In this document: positions 24,171-33,299 of the stretch, in pieces | How the letters are laid out: each line of letters opens with the position of its first letter | Numbering within the stretch: the stretch's first letter is position 1 | DNA from: an uncultured Clostridia bacterium | GTDB lineage: Bacteria; Bacillota; Clostridia; Christensenellales; UBA1242 | Reading direction: 5' to 3' | Assembly: GCA_934777505.1 (NCBI GenBank) | Contig: CAKVNM010000001.1 | Location: 1 to 64,000, forward strand | Length of the DNA stretch: 64,000 nucleotides | Notes under the pieces: model-generated | What the model saw: the letters and a program-made list of their open reading frames with translations, nothing else | Told to the model about the DNA's origin: nothing | Databases searched by the model: none | Program-made: the position numbers and the translations under genes

Positions 24171-26717
24171 ATGGAAAAATTAGTTTTGATAGACGGAAAT
24201 AGTTTGATAAACAGAGCGTTCTACGCCTTGCCAAATCTTACAAATTCAAACGGCGAAAGATTGAATGCAATCTATGGCTTTTGCAATATTTTAACCAAAA
24301 TTATCACGGAAGACAAGCCAGATTATTTGGCAATTTGTTTTGACGCTGGCAAGCACACATTCAGGAACGATATCTACGCCGACTACAAAGGCACTCGAAA
24401 GGGAATGCCAGACGAACTAGCCGAGCAACTTCCAAAACTCAAAGATTTGCTCAAAAAAATGAACATTTTTATCATTGAACAACAGGGAATAGAAGCCGAT
24501 GACTTGATTGGCTCAATTTCAAAAAAATTTGATATCCCAACCATTATCGTTAGTGGGGACAGGGATTTGTTGCAACTGATTGATGAGAACACCGAAGTTC
24601 ATTTGACCAAAAAAGGCGTAACCGAAGTTGATTGCATGACACTTGATTCCCTAAAAGAAAAAATGGGCTTAGAGCCATATCAAATTGTTGAACTAAAAGC
24701 GCTCATGGGTGACGCTAGCGATAATATTCCGGGCGTGAGTGGAATTGGTGAAAAGACTGCAAAACAACTTGTTTGCGATTACCAAAACATCGACAATTTG
24801 TATGAGCATATTGACGATATCAAAGGCAAAATGAAGGAAAAATTGATTGACGGCAAAACTTCGTGCTACATGAGTCGAACACTTGCAACAATCAACACTA
24901 ATGTGCCAATCGTTGTTGGATTGCAAGATTTAAAGTATGATTTTCCGTTCAGCGAAGAAGTTTACGAAACTCTTAGAAAATACGAGTTCAAATCACTTAT
25001 TTCAAGGCTTGATATGTATGTGCCAAATGTTAGTGTAAAGTATTTTAGACAAACAGATATCAGCGTTATTGAAACTCAATCTCAATTAAGCGATTTGATA
25101 GGCGAACTTTCATCCCACAACTTGTTTGCTTTTTATATGGACGGCGATATTCACATATCGTTCGATTTTAAGCAGGAATATATTGTAAAGTACGAACAGC
25201 AAGATAGTTTATTGGGACTTAGTCTTAATAATATATTGCAACAACTAAAACCTTTCCTTGAAAACGAGAATTATCACAAAGTTTGCCTTGATATCAAACA
25301 CTTAAAACATATTTTGGTGGACTATAACATAAATCTTAACGGAACAGTGTTTGATGTTTCCATTGCGTCATATTTGGTTAACGGTGGCAAAAATGGTAGT
25401 CAAAAAATTGATTATTACTTGTCCAATTTTAGTTACAACGAAGATTGCTTTGCTTCGTGTTTGCTCTACGCAAAAAGCGAGTACGAAAAAAGGTTGAAAG
25501 ACGAAGATATGCTTTCGCTTTACTACAATCTTGAATTTCCGCTAATTGATGTTTTGTTTGATATGGAGCAAAGTGGCTTTAAGGTTGACAGAACTTTGCT
25601 TGAACAAATGACAGGCGAGTACAAAACAAAAATGGACAATCTAAATGACGAAATTATTGCTCTTTGCGGGGAAAAATTTAATGTAAATTCGCCAAAGCAA
25701 CTCAGTGAAGTTTTGTTTGATAAACTCATGCTTCCAAAGCCAAAAAAATCAGGGACTGGCGTTAATGTACTAGAAAAACTTGTGGGTGCACATCCAGTGA
25801 TTGAAAAAATTTTGGAGTATAGAAAAATATCAAAACTATATACAACATATTTGGTGGCATTCCAAAAAATGCTCGATAAAAATGACTTGATTCACACCGT
25901 GTTCAATCAAACTTTGACCACAACTGGCAGATTGTCAAGCCAAGAACCAAACTTGCAAAATATTCCAATCAAAACCGAAGAAGGCAAAATTTTAAGAAAG
26001 TTCTTTGTGTCAAGATTTGATAACGGCAAGATTGTGTCGGCGGACTATTCGCAAATAGAACTACGCATTTTGGCTCATTATTCCAACGAACCCGCTCTTG
26101 TTTATGCCTATAATCACGGAATAGACATTCACGCCAAAACCGCAGCCGATGTGTTTGGCGAAGATTTTGACAATGTTAGTTACGAGCAACGAAGAAAAGC
26201 CAAAGCCGTTAACTTTGGAATAATCTATGGCATTAGCGAATTTGGACTTGGCGAAAATTTAAAAATTCCACCAAAGGAAGCAAAAGAGTATATCGAAAAA
26301 TATTTTTTAACATATCCAAAGGTTAAGGAGTACATGACTCAAAATGTGGAGATTGCCAAGCAAAATGGCTATGCAATCACACTTTTAAAGCGTAGACGAA
26401 AAATAGACGAACTCTTTGCTCACGACTACTTTACTCGTCAGTTTGGCGAAAGAGTAGCCATGAATATGCCACTTCAAGGCTCGGCTTCGGACATAATCAA
26501 ACTTGCAATGGTTGCAGTGTCTAAAAAACTCAAAGAGTTGAACCTACAAAGCAAACTTATATTGCAAATTCATGACGAACTAATTGTTGACGCCACAAGT
26601 GACGAAGAACAGTTGGTCAAACAAATCTTAAAAGACTGCATGGAAAATGTTGTAAAACTCAATGTTCCACTTGTTGTTGATATCAGTAGCGGAACAACTT
26701 GGTTTGACGCAAAGTAG
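24171..26717 (+). CDS. polA: DNA polymerase I
   Basis: An 848-residue family A polymerase. The N-terminal 5'-3' exonuclease (1-290) has LIDGNSLINRAFY, DYKGTRKGMP and GDASDNIPGVSGIG. The central 3'-5' exonuclease-like domain (about 300-460) has lost the catalytic DxE (FAFYMDGD takes its place), so no proofreading is expected, as in Bacillus and Thermus enzymes. The polymerase domain has motif A SADYSQIELRI, the O-helix RRKAKAVNFGIIYG and motif C LQIHDELIVD. GGAG precedes the ATG. It acts in Okazaki-fragment maturation and excision repair. Confidence 0.97.
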   Translation: MEKLVLIDGNSLINRAFYALPNLTNSNGERLNAIYGFCNILTKIITEDKPDYLAICFDAGKHTFRNDIYADYKGTRKGMPDELAEQLPKLKDLLKKMNIFIIEQQGIEADDLIGSISKKFDIPTIIVSGDRDLLQLIDENTEVHLTKKGVTEVDCMTLDSLKEKMGLEPYQIVELKALMGDASDNIPGVSGIGEKTAKQLVCDYQNIDNLYEHIDDIKGKMKEKLIDGKTSCYMSRTLATINTNVPIVVGLQDLKYDFPFSEEVYETLRKYEFKSLISRLDMYVPNVSVKYFRQTDISVIETQSQLSDLIGELSSHNLFAFYMDGDIHISFDFKQEYIVKYEQQDSLLGLSLNNILQQLKPFLENENYHKVCLDIKHLKHILVDYNINLNGTVFDVSIASYLVNGGKNGSQKIDYYLSNFSYNEDCFASCLLYAKSEYEKRLKDEDMLSLYYNLEFPLIDVLFDMEQSGFKVDRTLLEQMTGEYKTKMDNLNDEIIALCGEKFNVNSPKQLSEVLFDKLMLPKPKKSGTGVNVLEKLVGAHPVIEKILEYRKISKLYTTYLVAFQKMLDKNDLIHTVFNQTLTTTGRLSSQEPNLQNIPIKTEEGKILRKFFVSRFDNGKIVSADYSQIELRILAHYSNEPALVYAYNHGIDIHAKTAADVFGEDFDNVSYEQRRKAKAVNFGIIYGISEFGLGENLKIPPKEAKEYIEKYFLTYPKVKEYMTQNVEIAKQNGYAITLLKRRRKIDELFAHDYFTRQFGERVAMNMPLQGSASDIIKLAMVAVSKKLKELNLQSKLILQIHDELIVDATSDEEQLVKQILKDCMENVVKLNVPLVVDISSGTTWFDAK

Positions 26718-26725
26718 GAGAAAGT

Positions 26726-27820
26726 ATGCAAAAGAAAACAAATTCCTTTGCTTTGATATTCACTTTTATTATGGCAATCCTTGGTGCAATTTTGGGCGCT
26801 GGGTTTGCTTCGGGCAAAGAAATTCAAACTTTCTTTACAAACTATGGCGTGATAGCCTATATGTTAATGCTGGTGGCTTGCGTCTTGTTTGCATGGACTT
26901 TCTATCTTTTTGCTAGAATTGGAAAAATCGTAAAACCGCACTCGATTGCAGATATCACAAGAGCGACTCTTGGAAAGGTGTCAAGCGTGATTGATGTTCT
27001 TCTTATGCTTTCCATGTTTGTGACTCTATCGGCAATGCTAGGTGCAACAGACGGGCTTGCTCAAACGGTGTTTTCGGGCTATTCGTTTCCGTGGGCGTCC
27101 GTTTTGCTTGCAGTGTGCATAGTTCTTGTTCTTAGTGGTGGCAAGCAATCAATGTTTAACACCAGCAAAATAATCATGCCAATCATTGTTGTTATGATAT
27201 TTGCTAGTTTGATTGCATTCTTTTGCGTTAGCCCAAAAGAGATGTCTAGCTTGGAGATGATTCAGCCAGTGTCTAGGCAACTGAAAGGATTTATGTACGC
27301 ATTTTTGTATGTTGGACTCAACACTATTAGCGAAAGTTTTATTGTTGCAAGAGTTAGTGAAAAAATGAACAAAAAGCAAAGCATGATTGCTTCTATTTCT
27401 TGCACACTTGTGGTTATTGTGTTTGCCGTTTTGATTTCGGTGGATTTAACTTTTGCAGGTAATGATGTTTACGCTAGTTCTCTTCCAATGCTAAAACTTT
27501 CATATTTGGTCGGCACAGGACTTGGCAACGCTTATGCTTTTGTGCTGCTTCTTGCAATATTTACAACTGCCGTTTCAACAACTTACACAATGACATCGTG
27601 GCTAAAACAATTTGTAAAAAACAAATTCCTTAGCACAAATATAATTGTTGCCGTTGGATTTTTGCTTTCAAGGTTTGGTTTTTCAAATATCGTAGAAATT
27701 TTCTATCCACTAAAAGGCGTGCTTGGAATAGTGCTAATTTTGGCGTTTTCTATGTTTTACTTTAAGCATAATAATAGCAAAAAACTTGACTTTCAGTTCT
27801 CATCAAAGTTGTATTATTAG
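26726..27820 (+). CDS. YkvI-family membrane transporter-like protein
   Basis: A 364-residue protein with about ten membrane helices. The N-terminal AILGAILGAGFASGKEI motif, with its Gly-rich unwound helix, marks the COG3949 YkvI family, related to amino acid-sodium symporters of the LeuT fold. Substrate is unknown. AGGAG lies 8 nt after the polA stop, so it is the last gene of the methylase-polA transcript. Confidence 0.85.
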   Translation: MQKKTNSFALIFTFIMAILGAILGAGFASGKEIQTFFTNYGVIAYMLMLVACVLFAWTFYLFARIGKIVKPHSIADITRATLGKVSSVIDVLLMLSMFVTLSAMLGATDGLAQTVFSGYSFPWASVLLAVCIVLVLSGGKQSMFNTSKIIMPIIVVMIFASLIAFFCVSPKEMSSLEMIQPVSRQLKGFMYAFLYVGLNTISESFIVARVSEKMNKKQSMIASISCTLVVIVFAVLISVDLTFAGNDVYASSLPMLKLSYLVGTGLGNAYAFVLLLAIFTTAVSTTYTMTSWLKQFVKNKFLSTNIIVAVGFLLSRFGFSNIVEIFYPLKGVLGIVLILAFSMFYFKHNNSKKLDFQFSSKLYY

Positions 27821-27898
27821 GTTAAATAGATGGAGTTTCACATTAACAAATTTTTATAAAAACGAATAGAATAAAATAGTAAATTGAAAGGAGGGAAA

Positions 27899-28894
27899 AT
27901 GAAGAAATTTACTATTTTTTTATTGGCTTTGGTCATGGGACTATCAACCTTCATGTTTGCGGGTTGTAAAAATAACAATGTTATTAGAGTTAATGAAGTA
28001 ACAAGAAGTGTATTCTATGCTCCATTCTATGTTGCTATCAACAAGGGCTACTTTAAGGACGCAGGATATGAAATTGAACTCACAACTGGTGGCGGAAGTG
28101 ACGCTAGTATGACAGCACTTTTGTCTGGCTCAGCCGATATTGCACTTATGGGTCCAGAAACAAATGTGTATGTAATCAGTCAAGGCAAACAAGATTATCC
28201 AGTGATTTTTGGACAGTTGACCAAGCGAGATGGCAGTTTCCTTGTGGGTAGAAATCCAGAACCAGATTTTGATTGGAGCAACCTTAACGGAAAATATATC
28301 ATCGCAGGCAGAAAAGGTGGAAGTCCAGCAATGAGTTTGCAGTACGCTCTTGAAAAAAATGGATATAACATCGAAACAGACTTAACTTTTGACACTGGCG
28401 TTTCGTTCAACAACACAGTTGGTGCGTTTGAAGGCGGTCTTGGTGATTATGTTACAATGTTCGAGCCAATTGCAAGCGAGTTCGTAAAAGCTGGCAAGGG
28501 CTATATCGTTGCATCAGTAGGTCAAGAGAGTGGCGAAGTTCCATTCACTTGTTTTAGTGCTAACAAAAGTTATCTTGAAAAAAATCAGGGTAAAATCGAG
28601 TTATTTTTAAAAGCCATTACAAAAGCATACAACTTTATCATGACGGCAGATATCGAGGATATTATTGACGCACTTGTTCCATCGTTCAATGGTTCGTCAA
28701 GAGATAGTTTGAAATTTGCTATCGAAAGTTACAAAAAAATTGACGCTTGGAAAGATAATCCAGCAATGCTAGAAAGTGATTTTGAAAGATTGCAAGATGT
28801 TTTGGTTGGCGCTGGAACATTAAGCACAGCAGATAGAGTAAAATTTACAGACGCAGTCAACAACACTTTTGCAAACAAAATTATGGCAAAATAG
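27899..28894 (+). CDS. NMT1/SsuA-type ABC substrate-binding lipoprotein
   Basis: A 331-residue solute-binding protein with a lipobox MFAGC (Cys near residue 23). The domain starts with VFYAPFYVAINKGYF, the hallmark of the NMT1/THI5-like family that binds sulfonates, nitrate, taurine or thiamine pyrimidine precursors. TTGGGSDASMTALLSGSADIA and the GRKGGSPAMS hinge follow. The start at 27899 follows AAAGGAGGG; an earlier ATG overlaps that site. The ATPase and permease lie downstream, beyond a terminator-like hairpin and a new promoter. No TPP riboswitch is visible, so the cargo stays open. Confidence 0.88.
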   Translation: MKKFTIFLLALVMGLSTFMFAGCKNNNVIRVNEVTRSVFYAPFYVAINKGYFKDAGYEIELTTGGGSDASMTALLSGSADIALMGPETNVYVISQGKQDYPVIFGQLTKRDGSFLVGRNPEPDFDWSNLNGKYIIAGRKGGSPAMSLQYALEKNGYNIETDLTFDTGVSFNNTVGAFEGGLGDYVTMFEPIASEFVKAGKGYIVASVGQESGEVPFTCFSANKSYLEKNQGKIELFLKAITKAYNFIMTADIEDIIDALVPSFNGSSRDSLKFAIESYKKIDAWKDNPAMLESDFERLQDVLVGAGTLSTADRVKFTDAVNNTFANKIMAK

Positions 28895-28913
28895 GCTATA
28901 ACAAAAAGTTAAG

Positions 28914-28942
28914 AAAAGGGCATATAAAAATGCTCTTTTTTA
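28914..28942 (+). terminator. Hairpin after the binding-protein gene
   Basis: AGGGCAT/ATGCTCT (one G-T pair) followed by six T. A partial terminator here would give more binding protein than transporter. Confidence 0.6.
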
Positions 28943-29008
28943 ACATTTTTTTGCGATTTTAATATAATGGAATATACCCATACAATGTGAGGAGATTTAA
29001 ACTAAGTC

Positions 29009-29785
29009 ATGGATAAAAATCTTTTAGAGATTAAAAAATTAAAACTAATTTATCATTCCAAGGAAGGTGAAAACGAAGCATTAAAAGACATAAGTTTTAA
29101 TGTCAAAAGCGGAGAACTTGTTAGTATAGTAGGTCCAAGCGGTTGCGGAAAAACAACCATTTTGTCGCTCATTTCTGGTCTAATAAAATCCAGCGGTGGT
29201 GAGATTATTTTGGACGGGAACAAGTCTTCTGGCACTAACAAAAATGTTGGGTATATGTTTCAAAAAGACCACTTGTTTGACTGGCTTACAATCTGGAAAA
29301 ATGTTTGTCTTGGACTAGATATCACCAAAACAAAAACGGCAGAAAATCAAGATAGAGTTATGAAGTTGCTTGAAAAATACGGTTTAAAAGAATTTGCTAA
29401 TCAAAAACCAAGGCAACTTTCGGGCGGAATGAGACAAAGAGTTGCACTAATTCGCACTCTTGCATTAAATCCAAAACTCTTGCTTTTAGATGAGCCTTTT
29501 TCGGCACTCGACTATCAAACAAGATTGCTGGTTGGCGAAGATGTTTGGAATATTATCAAACAGGAAAAGCAAACGGCAATTTTGGTTACTCACGACATTA
29601 GCGAAGCCATAAGTCTTAGCGATAGGGTGATTGTTTTGAGTCCAAGACCAAGCGTAGTCAAAAAGATTGTAGAAATTCCATTTAAAACCGAAAGTCCTTT
29701 AAAAAGGCGAGAAAACAAACAGTTTTCAATGATTTTTGACAAGGTTTGGAAGGAGTTGGTAACCGATGAAAAAATCAAAAAATAA
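29009..29785 (+). CDS. NitT/TauT/SsuB-type ABC transporter ATPase
   Basis: A 258-residue ATPase with Walker A GPSGCGKTT, Q-loop YMFQKDHLFDWLT, signature LSGGMRQRVALIRTL, Walker B LLLLDEPFSALD and the H-loop VTHDISEAI. All catalytic residues are present. The GAGGAG site lies 14 nt before the ATG, wider than usual, so initiation may be weak. It overlaps the permease gene by 20 nt, and together with the binding protein upstream it makes one importer. Confidence 0.9.
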   Translation: MDKNLLEIKKLKLIYHSKEGENEALKDISFNVKSGELVSIVGPSGCGKTTILSLISGLIKSSGGEIILDGNKSSGTNKNVGYMFQKDHLFDWLTIWKNVCLGLDITKTKTAENQDRVMKLLEKYGLKEFANQKPRQLSGGMRQRVALIRTLALNPKLLLLDEPFSALDYQTRLLVGEDVWNIIKQEKQTAILVTHDISEAISLSDRVIVLSPRPSVVKKIVEIPFKTESPLKRRENKQFSMIFDKVWKELVTDEKIKK

Positions 29786-30569
29786 TTTTTCACTAGAACA
29801 TCAAAAATATCTTAAACAGCAGAAAAATCGAAAAATTTTCATTTTTTCCACTCAGGCGATAATTTTAGTTGCATTTTTTGGACTTTGGGAACTACTAACG
29901 GCAGTTGGCGTGATGGATAGTTTCATTTTAAGTTCGCCTTCAAGAATTGTAAAAACGGTTGTCGAACTTTTTAGGGAAGGCAACTTGTGGTATCATATTG
30001 GAGTCACGCTCTACGAAGCAGTTTTGGGCTTTTTGCTAGCTACTGGAATTGGCTTTGTTGTTGCGGTAATACTTTGGTGGAACGACTTTACTCGAAAGGT
30101 TTTAGAACCATATTTGGTAGTGCTAAATTCACTTCCAAAAATTGCACTTGGGCCAATCATTATTGTTTGGTTTGGTGCAGGAACAAAGTCTATTATCTTT
30201 ATGGCATTTTTGATTATGATAATCATAACAATCATGTCGTTTTTAACAGCGTTTGTTTCGTGCGATGAAGACAAAATTTTGCTCCTAAAATCAATGGGAG
30301 CAAGCAAGGCTCAAATACTTCTAAAACTGATAATCCCACACTCGCTTCCAGATTTTGTTAGCATTCTCAAAATCAATGTTGGAATGACATGGGTAGGAAC
30401 AATCATGGGAGAATATCTGGTTAGCCGTGCAGGACTTGGCTACTTGATTGTTTATGGTGGTCAGGTGTTCAAACTAGACCTTGTTATGAGTAGCACAGTA
30501 ATCCTTTGTTTACTTGCGTCACTTATGTATTCTGTGGTGGCTTTTATCGAAAAAAAGATAAAAGGCTAG
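29766..30569 (+). CDS. NitT/TauT/SsuC-type ABC transporter permease
   Basis: A 267-residue permease with six membrane helices. The EAA coupling loop reads LKSMGASKAQILLKLIIPHSLP near residue 175, and ILSSPSRI precedes the second helix. It has no ribosome site of its own beyond GGAGTTGG inside the ATPase gene, which its start overlaps by 20 nt, so translation is probably coupled. It is the only permease, so the importer would be a homodimer in the membrane. Confidence 0.88.
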   Translation: MKKSKNNFSLEHQKYLKQQKNRKIFIFSTQAIILVAFFGLWELLTAVGVMDSFILSSPSRIVKTVVELFREGNLWYHIGVTLYEAVLGFLLATGIGFVVAVILWWNDFTRKVLEPYLVVLNSLPKIALGPIIIVWFGAGTKSIIFMAFLIMIIITIMSFLTAFVSCDEDKILLLKSMGASKAQILLKLIIPHSLPDFVSILKINVGMTWVGTIMGEYLVSRAGLGYLIVYGGQVFKLDLVMSSTVILCLLASLMYSVVAFIEKKIKG

Positions 30570-30597
30570 AAAATTCTTTCAAAAATTTATTTTAATA

Positions 30598-30626
30598 TTG
30601 ACAAATTAACCATGCACTGGTATAAT
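30598..30626 (+). promoter_or_regulatory. Consensus sigma-A promoter
   Basis: TTGACA, 17-bp spacer, TATAAT, with an extended TGG before the -10. Every position matches the consensus. It drives the small membrane protein gene at 30649. Confidence 0.85.
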
Positions 30627-30648
30627 ATTACTAAATTTTGGAGGAAGT

Positions 30649-30885
30649 ATGGTTAATCAACTTTGTTATTCATTAAAAGATATGTTCACAAATCCAACAG
30701 TTATAACATCACTAATTTTCTTGGTTATTGGATTAGCACTTAGTATTCTGGCAAAAAGAATTACAGTTGCAGTTAGAAAAACAACCGAAATTCCAGCAGA
30801 CGACAAATTACTTTTAGGTTTAAGAGCAACAGGTTTAGTGCTAATGATGATTGGATTATTATTAATGATTGCAAGTCTAGTTTAA
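30649..30885 (+). CDS. Small two-helix membrane protein
   Basis: A 78-residue protein with two hydrophobic segments (about 17-36 and 56-77) joined by a charged loop (RITVAVRKTTEIPADDK). GGAGG lies 7 nt before the ATG. The promoter is a perfect consensus and a terminator follows at once, so it is an isolated and probably highly expressed unit. I do not recognise the family. Confidence 0.65.
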   Translation: MVNQLCYSLKDMFTNPTVITSLIFLVIGLALSILAKRITVAVRKTTEIPADDKLLLGLRATGLVLMMIGLLLMIASLV

Positions 30886-30913
30886 AAAGAGTCTACATTT
30901 AGACTCTTTTTTT
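30886..30913 (+). terminator. Terminator of the small membrane protein gene
   Basis: AAAAGAGTCTA/TAGACTCTTTT hairpin with a T-run. Confidence 0.85.
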
Positions 30914-30923
30914 GTGCTTAATA

Positions 30924-31025
30924 CAAAATCTTCAAGATATTTTGGACAAGATTAAAAATAGCGGTTATAATGTTAATGAGTTAGTAGAAGCATATCAAAA
31001 AAGCGGATTTTTAAAAGGAGAATAA
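30924..31025 (+). pseudogene. Short coding remnant before the polyamine synthase gene
   Basis: Thirty-three codons that read as an amphipathic helix pair (QNLQDILDKIKNSGYNVNE, then LVEAYQKSGFLKG) and stop one base before the next ATG. There is no start codon with a ribosome site; a TTG at 30912 lies in the terminator. It is probably the 3' end of a lost gene, or a leader peptide. Confidence 0.35.
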
Positions 31026-31026
31026 A

Positions 31027-32490
31027 ATGACACTAAGAGAACAATTATATAAAAATTATGGTGCGTACAGTAAGAAGTATTTTGAAATTTTAAGCAAGAT
31101 GAGTGAAAAAGATAATTTTACTTTGAGTGAAATTGCTAAGGAAACAAACTATGCTTTTAAAATGATAACCGAACTTGTAAACTTTTTCTCAAATGATATT
31201 CAAGCGAGTAATCAAGGCTTATACAATGTTAAAAGTGAATTAAAGCAAGAAATTGATTTTTTGAAAAACTATTTTGCAGGTTTAGAAAATATTGACCGTG
31301 AACAAGCAAAAGCAAAGTATTTGCAATATGCATCAAAATTTACGAGCGACAAAAAAGATTTGGACCATATTTCTGCAACAGCCGAAACAGCAATAAACAG
31401 AGCAATGTATTTGATTGAAAACTATGATGTGGAAAAATTAAATATTGCTTTTTTAGGCGACCATGATTTTACAAGTATTGCATTAAATATTTTGATTGAT
31501 TTTAAAACGACTGTTTTTGATATCGACAATGATATTTTAAATCACATATCAAACTTTAATGAGAATATCATGACTTTTTATGCTGATTTTAGATTCGGGA
31601 TCAACAAGATTTTTAATGACAAATTTGACCTTGTTTTTACAGACCCACCATACACAACAAATGGAATGGATTGCTTTTTGACAAATGCTAAAATTTTGTG
31701 TAAAAAAAGCCTTTATTCTGTTATTTTATGTTCATATTATTGTGGCGATTTGTCTATAAAAAACGGTCTAAATGTTCAACGAATGATACTTGATAGTGGA
31801 CTTTATATTGAGGAGATTTTGCATAAATTTAATAAGTATAATTTTGCTGAATCGCTAGGTTACACTGCCGATTTATATGTGCTAAGATTAACAAATTTTG
31901 CCTACACTAAAAATAGTTTAAAACTTAACAACGAAATAAATATTTATACTCATGGCTTTATGTCTAACGAAAGTATGTATCAAATGGAACAATATGCCAA
32001 TATGCCTATGATAGTAAGGGTTGATGACGGCAAGAGTTTTAATATTTTTACTCTAATAAAGTCATCATTGAATGGCGATAACTTTGCACTTCCAAAAGAA
32101 TGTTATTTACAAAATTTTGCAGATTATAAAATCAACTTTGTGCAATTTTTGTTTAATATGAATTTTAAAACTTTGTATTTTAAAAGCAAGGAACAATTAA
32201 ATGAAATTGTTGCCTACGCAAGTCTAACAAAGATTGTAAATGTTGAACAAAACGAAAATATTTATAAAATAAGTTTGCTAAATAATTTGTATGCAGAACT
32301 TATCAAAAGACATAATCTCATGCTCAACAAATTCATTAATTTTGTGCAAAACAAACTGGAAATAACAGATATTCCTTTTGATGATTATTGCAAAAACATT
32401 TTCTACAAATACAAGAATTATCCACTTTCTGTTATTCCATATAAATTTTTATTTAAAATACTAGATTGTTTGACAAAGAATGAAAAGTAG
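31027..32490 (+). CDS. BpsA-like branched-chain polyamine synthase family protein
   Basis: A 487-residue protein matching the bis(aminopropyl)spermidine synthase (BpsA, DUF43) family. An N-terminal winged helix (about 20-75) is followed by a Rossmann methylase-like core with AFLGDHDFTSIAL (about 143-155; the family has GDDD), VFDIDNDIL and FTDPPYTTNGM, the Asp-Pro-Pro-Tyr active-site loop. The C-terminal 200 residues are not alignable by eye. Known enzymes add two aminopropyl groups to spermidine in thermophiles; the substrate here may differ. AAGGAG precedes the ATG. It stands alone between terminators. Confidence 0.75.
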   Translation: MTLREQLYKNYGAYSKKYFEILSKMSEKDNFTLSEIAKETNYAFKMITELVNFFSNDIQASNQGLYNVKSELKQEIDFLKNYFAGLENIDREQAKAKYLQYASKFTSDKKDLDHISATAETAINRAMYLIENYDVEKLNIAFLGDHDFTSIALNILIDFKTTVFDIDNDILNHISNFNENIMTFYADFRFGINKIFNDKFDLVFTDPPYTTNGMDCFLTNAKILCKKSLYSVILCSYYCGDLSIKNGLNVQRMILDSGLYIEEILHKFNKYNFAESLGYTADLYVLRLTNFAYTKNSLKLNNEINIYTHGFMSNESMYQMEQYANMPMIVRVDDGKSFNIFTLIKSSLNGDNFALPKECYLQNFADYKINFVQFLFNMNFKTLYFKSKEQLNEIVAYASLTKIVNVEQNENIYKISLLNNLYAELIKRHNLMLNKFINFVQNKLEITDIPFDDYCKNIFYKYKNYPLSVIPYKFLFKILDCLTKNEK

Positions 32491-32525
32491 TTGTTATTTA
32501 ACAGTATAATAAAGTTGGTTGTAGT

Positions 32526-32552
32526 AAAAAAGGCGTTTCACACGCCTTTTTT
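32526..32552 (+). terminator. Terminator after the BpsA-like gene
   Basis: AAAAAAGGCGT/ACGCCTTTTTT hairpin with a 4-base loop. Confidence 0.85.
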
Positions 32553-32566
32553 GTTTATGTTAAAAT

Positions 32567-32602
32567 AAAAACCGCAGGGGAGAGTCCCACTTGCGGTTTT
32601 TT
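32567..32602 (-). terminator. Terminator of the DUF4364 gene
   Basis: ACCGCA-GGG and CCC-TGCGGT pair around a short loop, with A and T runs on both sides. It can work in both directions and lies 4 bp past the minus-strand stop codon. Confidence 0.8.
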
Positions 32603-32605
32603 TAG

Positions 32606-33160
32606 TTAGTTTTCGCTGTTGTCGGTGAGTAGTTCGTAGATTGTTTCGTAAATATTTGGGGCTTTATCTTTCCATTTTTTGCAGACTTTTGTGGCTTGTG
32701 CGTTTGTTTGCATAATAACCTTGATTTCAAAGATATTTTTGCCTTCTAAGGGGTCTTTTATTTGCAAAGTGCAAAGATATGAGCCGTCTTTGTTTTTTAG
32801 GAATTTGCCAACATATTCTTGTGCTTTTTTAAAGTTCATGCGGTTTGCTTTGGCAAAGGTTGTGATTTCTTCTCTCATGCTCGAAGGAATTTTTTGAAAG
32901 AAGTGCGACAAGCAATTTCGTCCGCTAACAGTTATGTTATATCTACATTCGCTGTCGCTATCAATGGTCTTGTATATGAATTTTACATCAATAAGTTGCC
33001 ACATAACATCTTTGCAATCCATGTAGTTTAGCCAGTCGTTTTTGTTTGTGCAAATGTCAATAATGCTGTTTTCGGTTAGTGGAATTTCCATTTTATCAAG
33101 CACAAAAAGTAGTATTAATTTGTTAACTGTACTGTCTGCAACAAAGTCTGTTTCCATCAT
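32606..33160 (-). CDS. DUF4364 family winged-helix protein
   Basis: A 184-residue protein of the DUF4364 family, common in Clostridia and thought to be transcriptional regulators. The N-terminal 75 residues have the order of a winged helix (VNKLILLFVLDKMEIPLTE, then QLIDVKFIYKT and YNITVSGRNCL). The C-terminal part is a beta-rich domain ending in a helix. GGAG lies a few nt before the first of two adjacent ATG codons; either could be used. Single gene, divergent from the next hypothetical. Confidence 0.8.
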   Translation of the reverse strand: MMETDFVADSTVNKLILLFVLDKMEIPLTENSIIDICTNKNDWLNYMDCKDVMWQLIDVKFIYKTIDSDSECRYNITVSGRNCLSHFFQKIPSSMREEITTFAKANRMNFKKAQEYVGKFLKNKDGSYLCTLQIKDPLEGKNIFEIKVIMQTNAQATKVCKKWKDKAPNIYETIYELLTDNSEN

Positions 33161-33299
33161 TTTTCTCCAATTTCGTTAATTAGAGCAAGTATATCACACA
33201 AAAATGCTGTTGTAAATAAAAAAATCTTTTTATAATTATTTAATTTTCCAAAAATGTATGCTATAATAAATCATATCATAAAAAAGGAACGGAAAAATT

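Noticed and set aside
24171..26717. Active proofreading exonuclease in DNA polymerase I
   Set aside because: The DxE motif is replaced; the domain looks inactive, as in many Firmicutes, so this is not unusual.
27884..28894. TPP riboswitch upstream of the NMT1-type binding protein
   Set aside because: No CUGAGA or ACCUGA-type conserved elements are present in 27821-27898.
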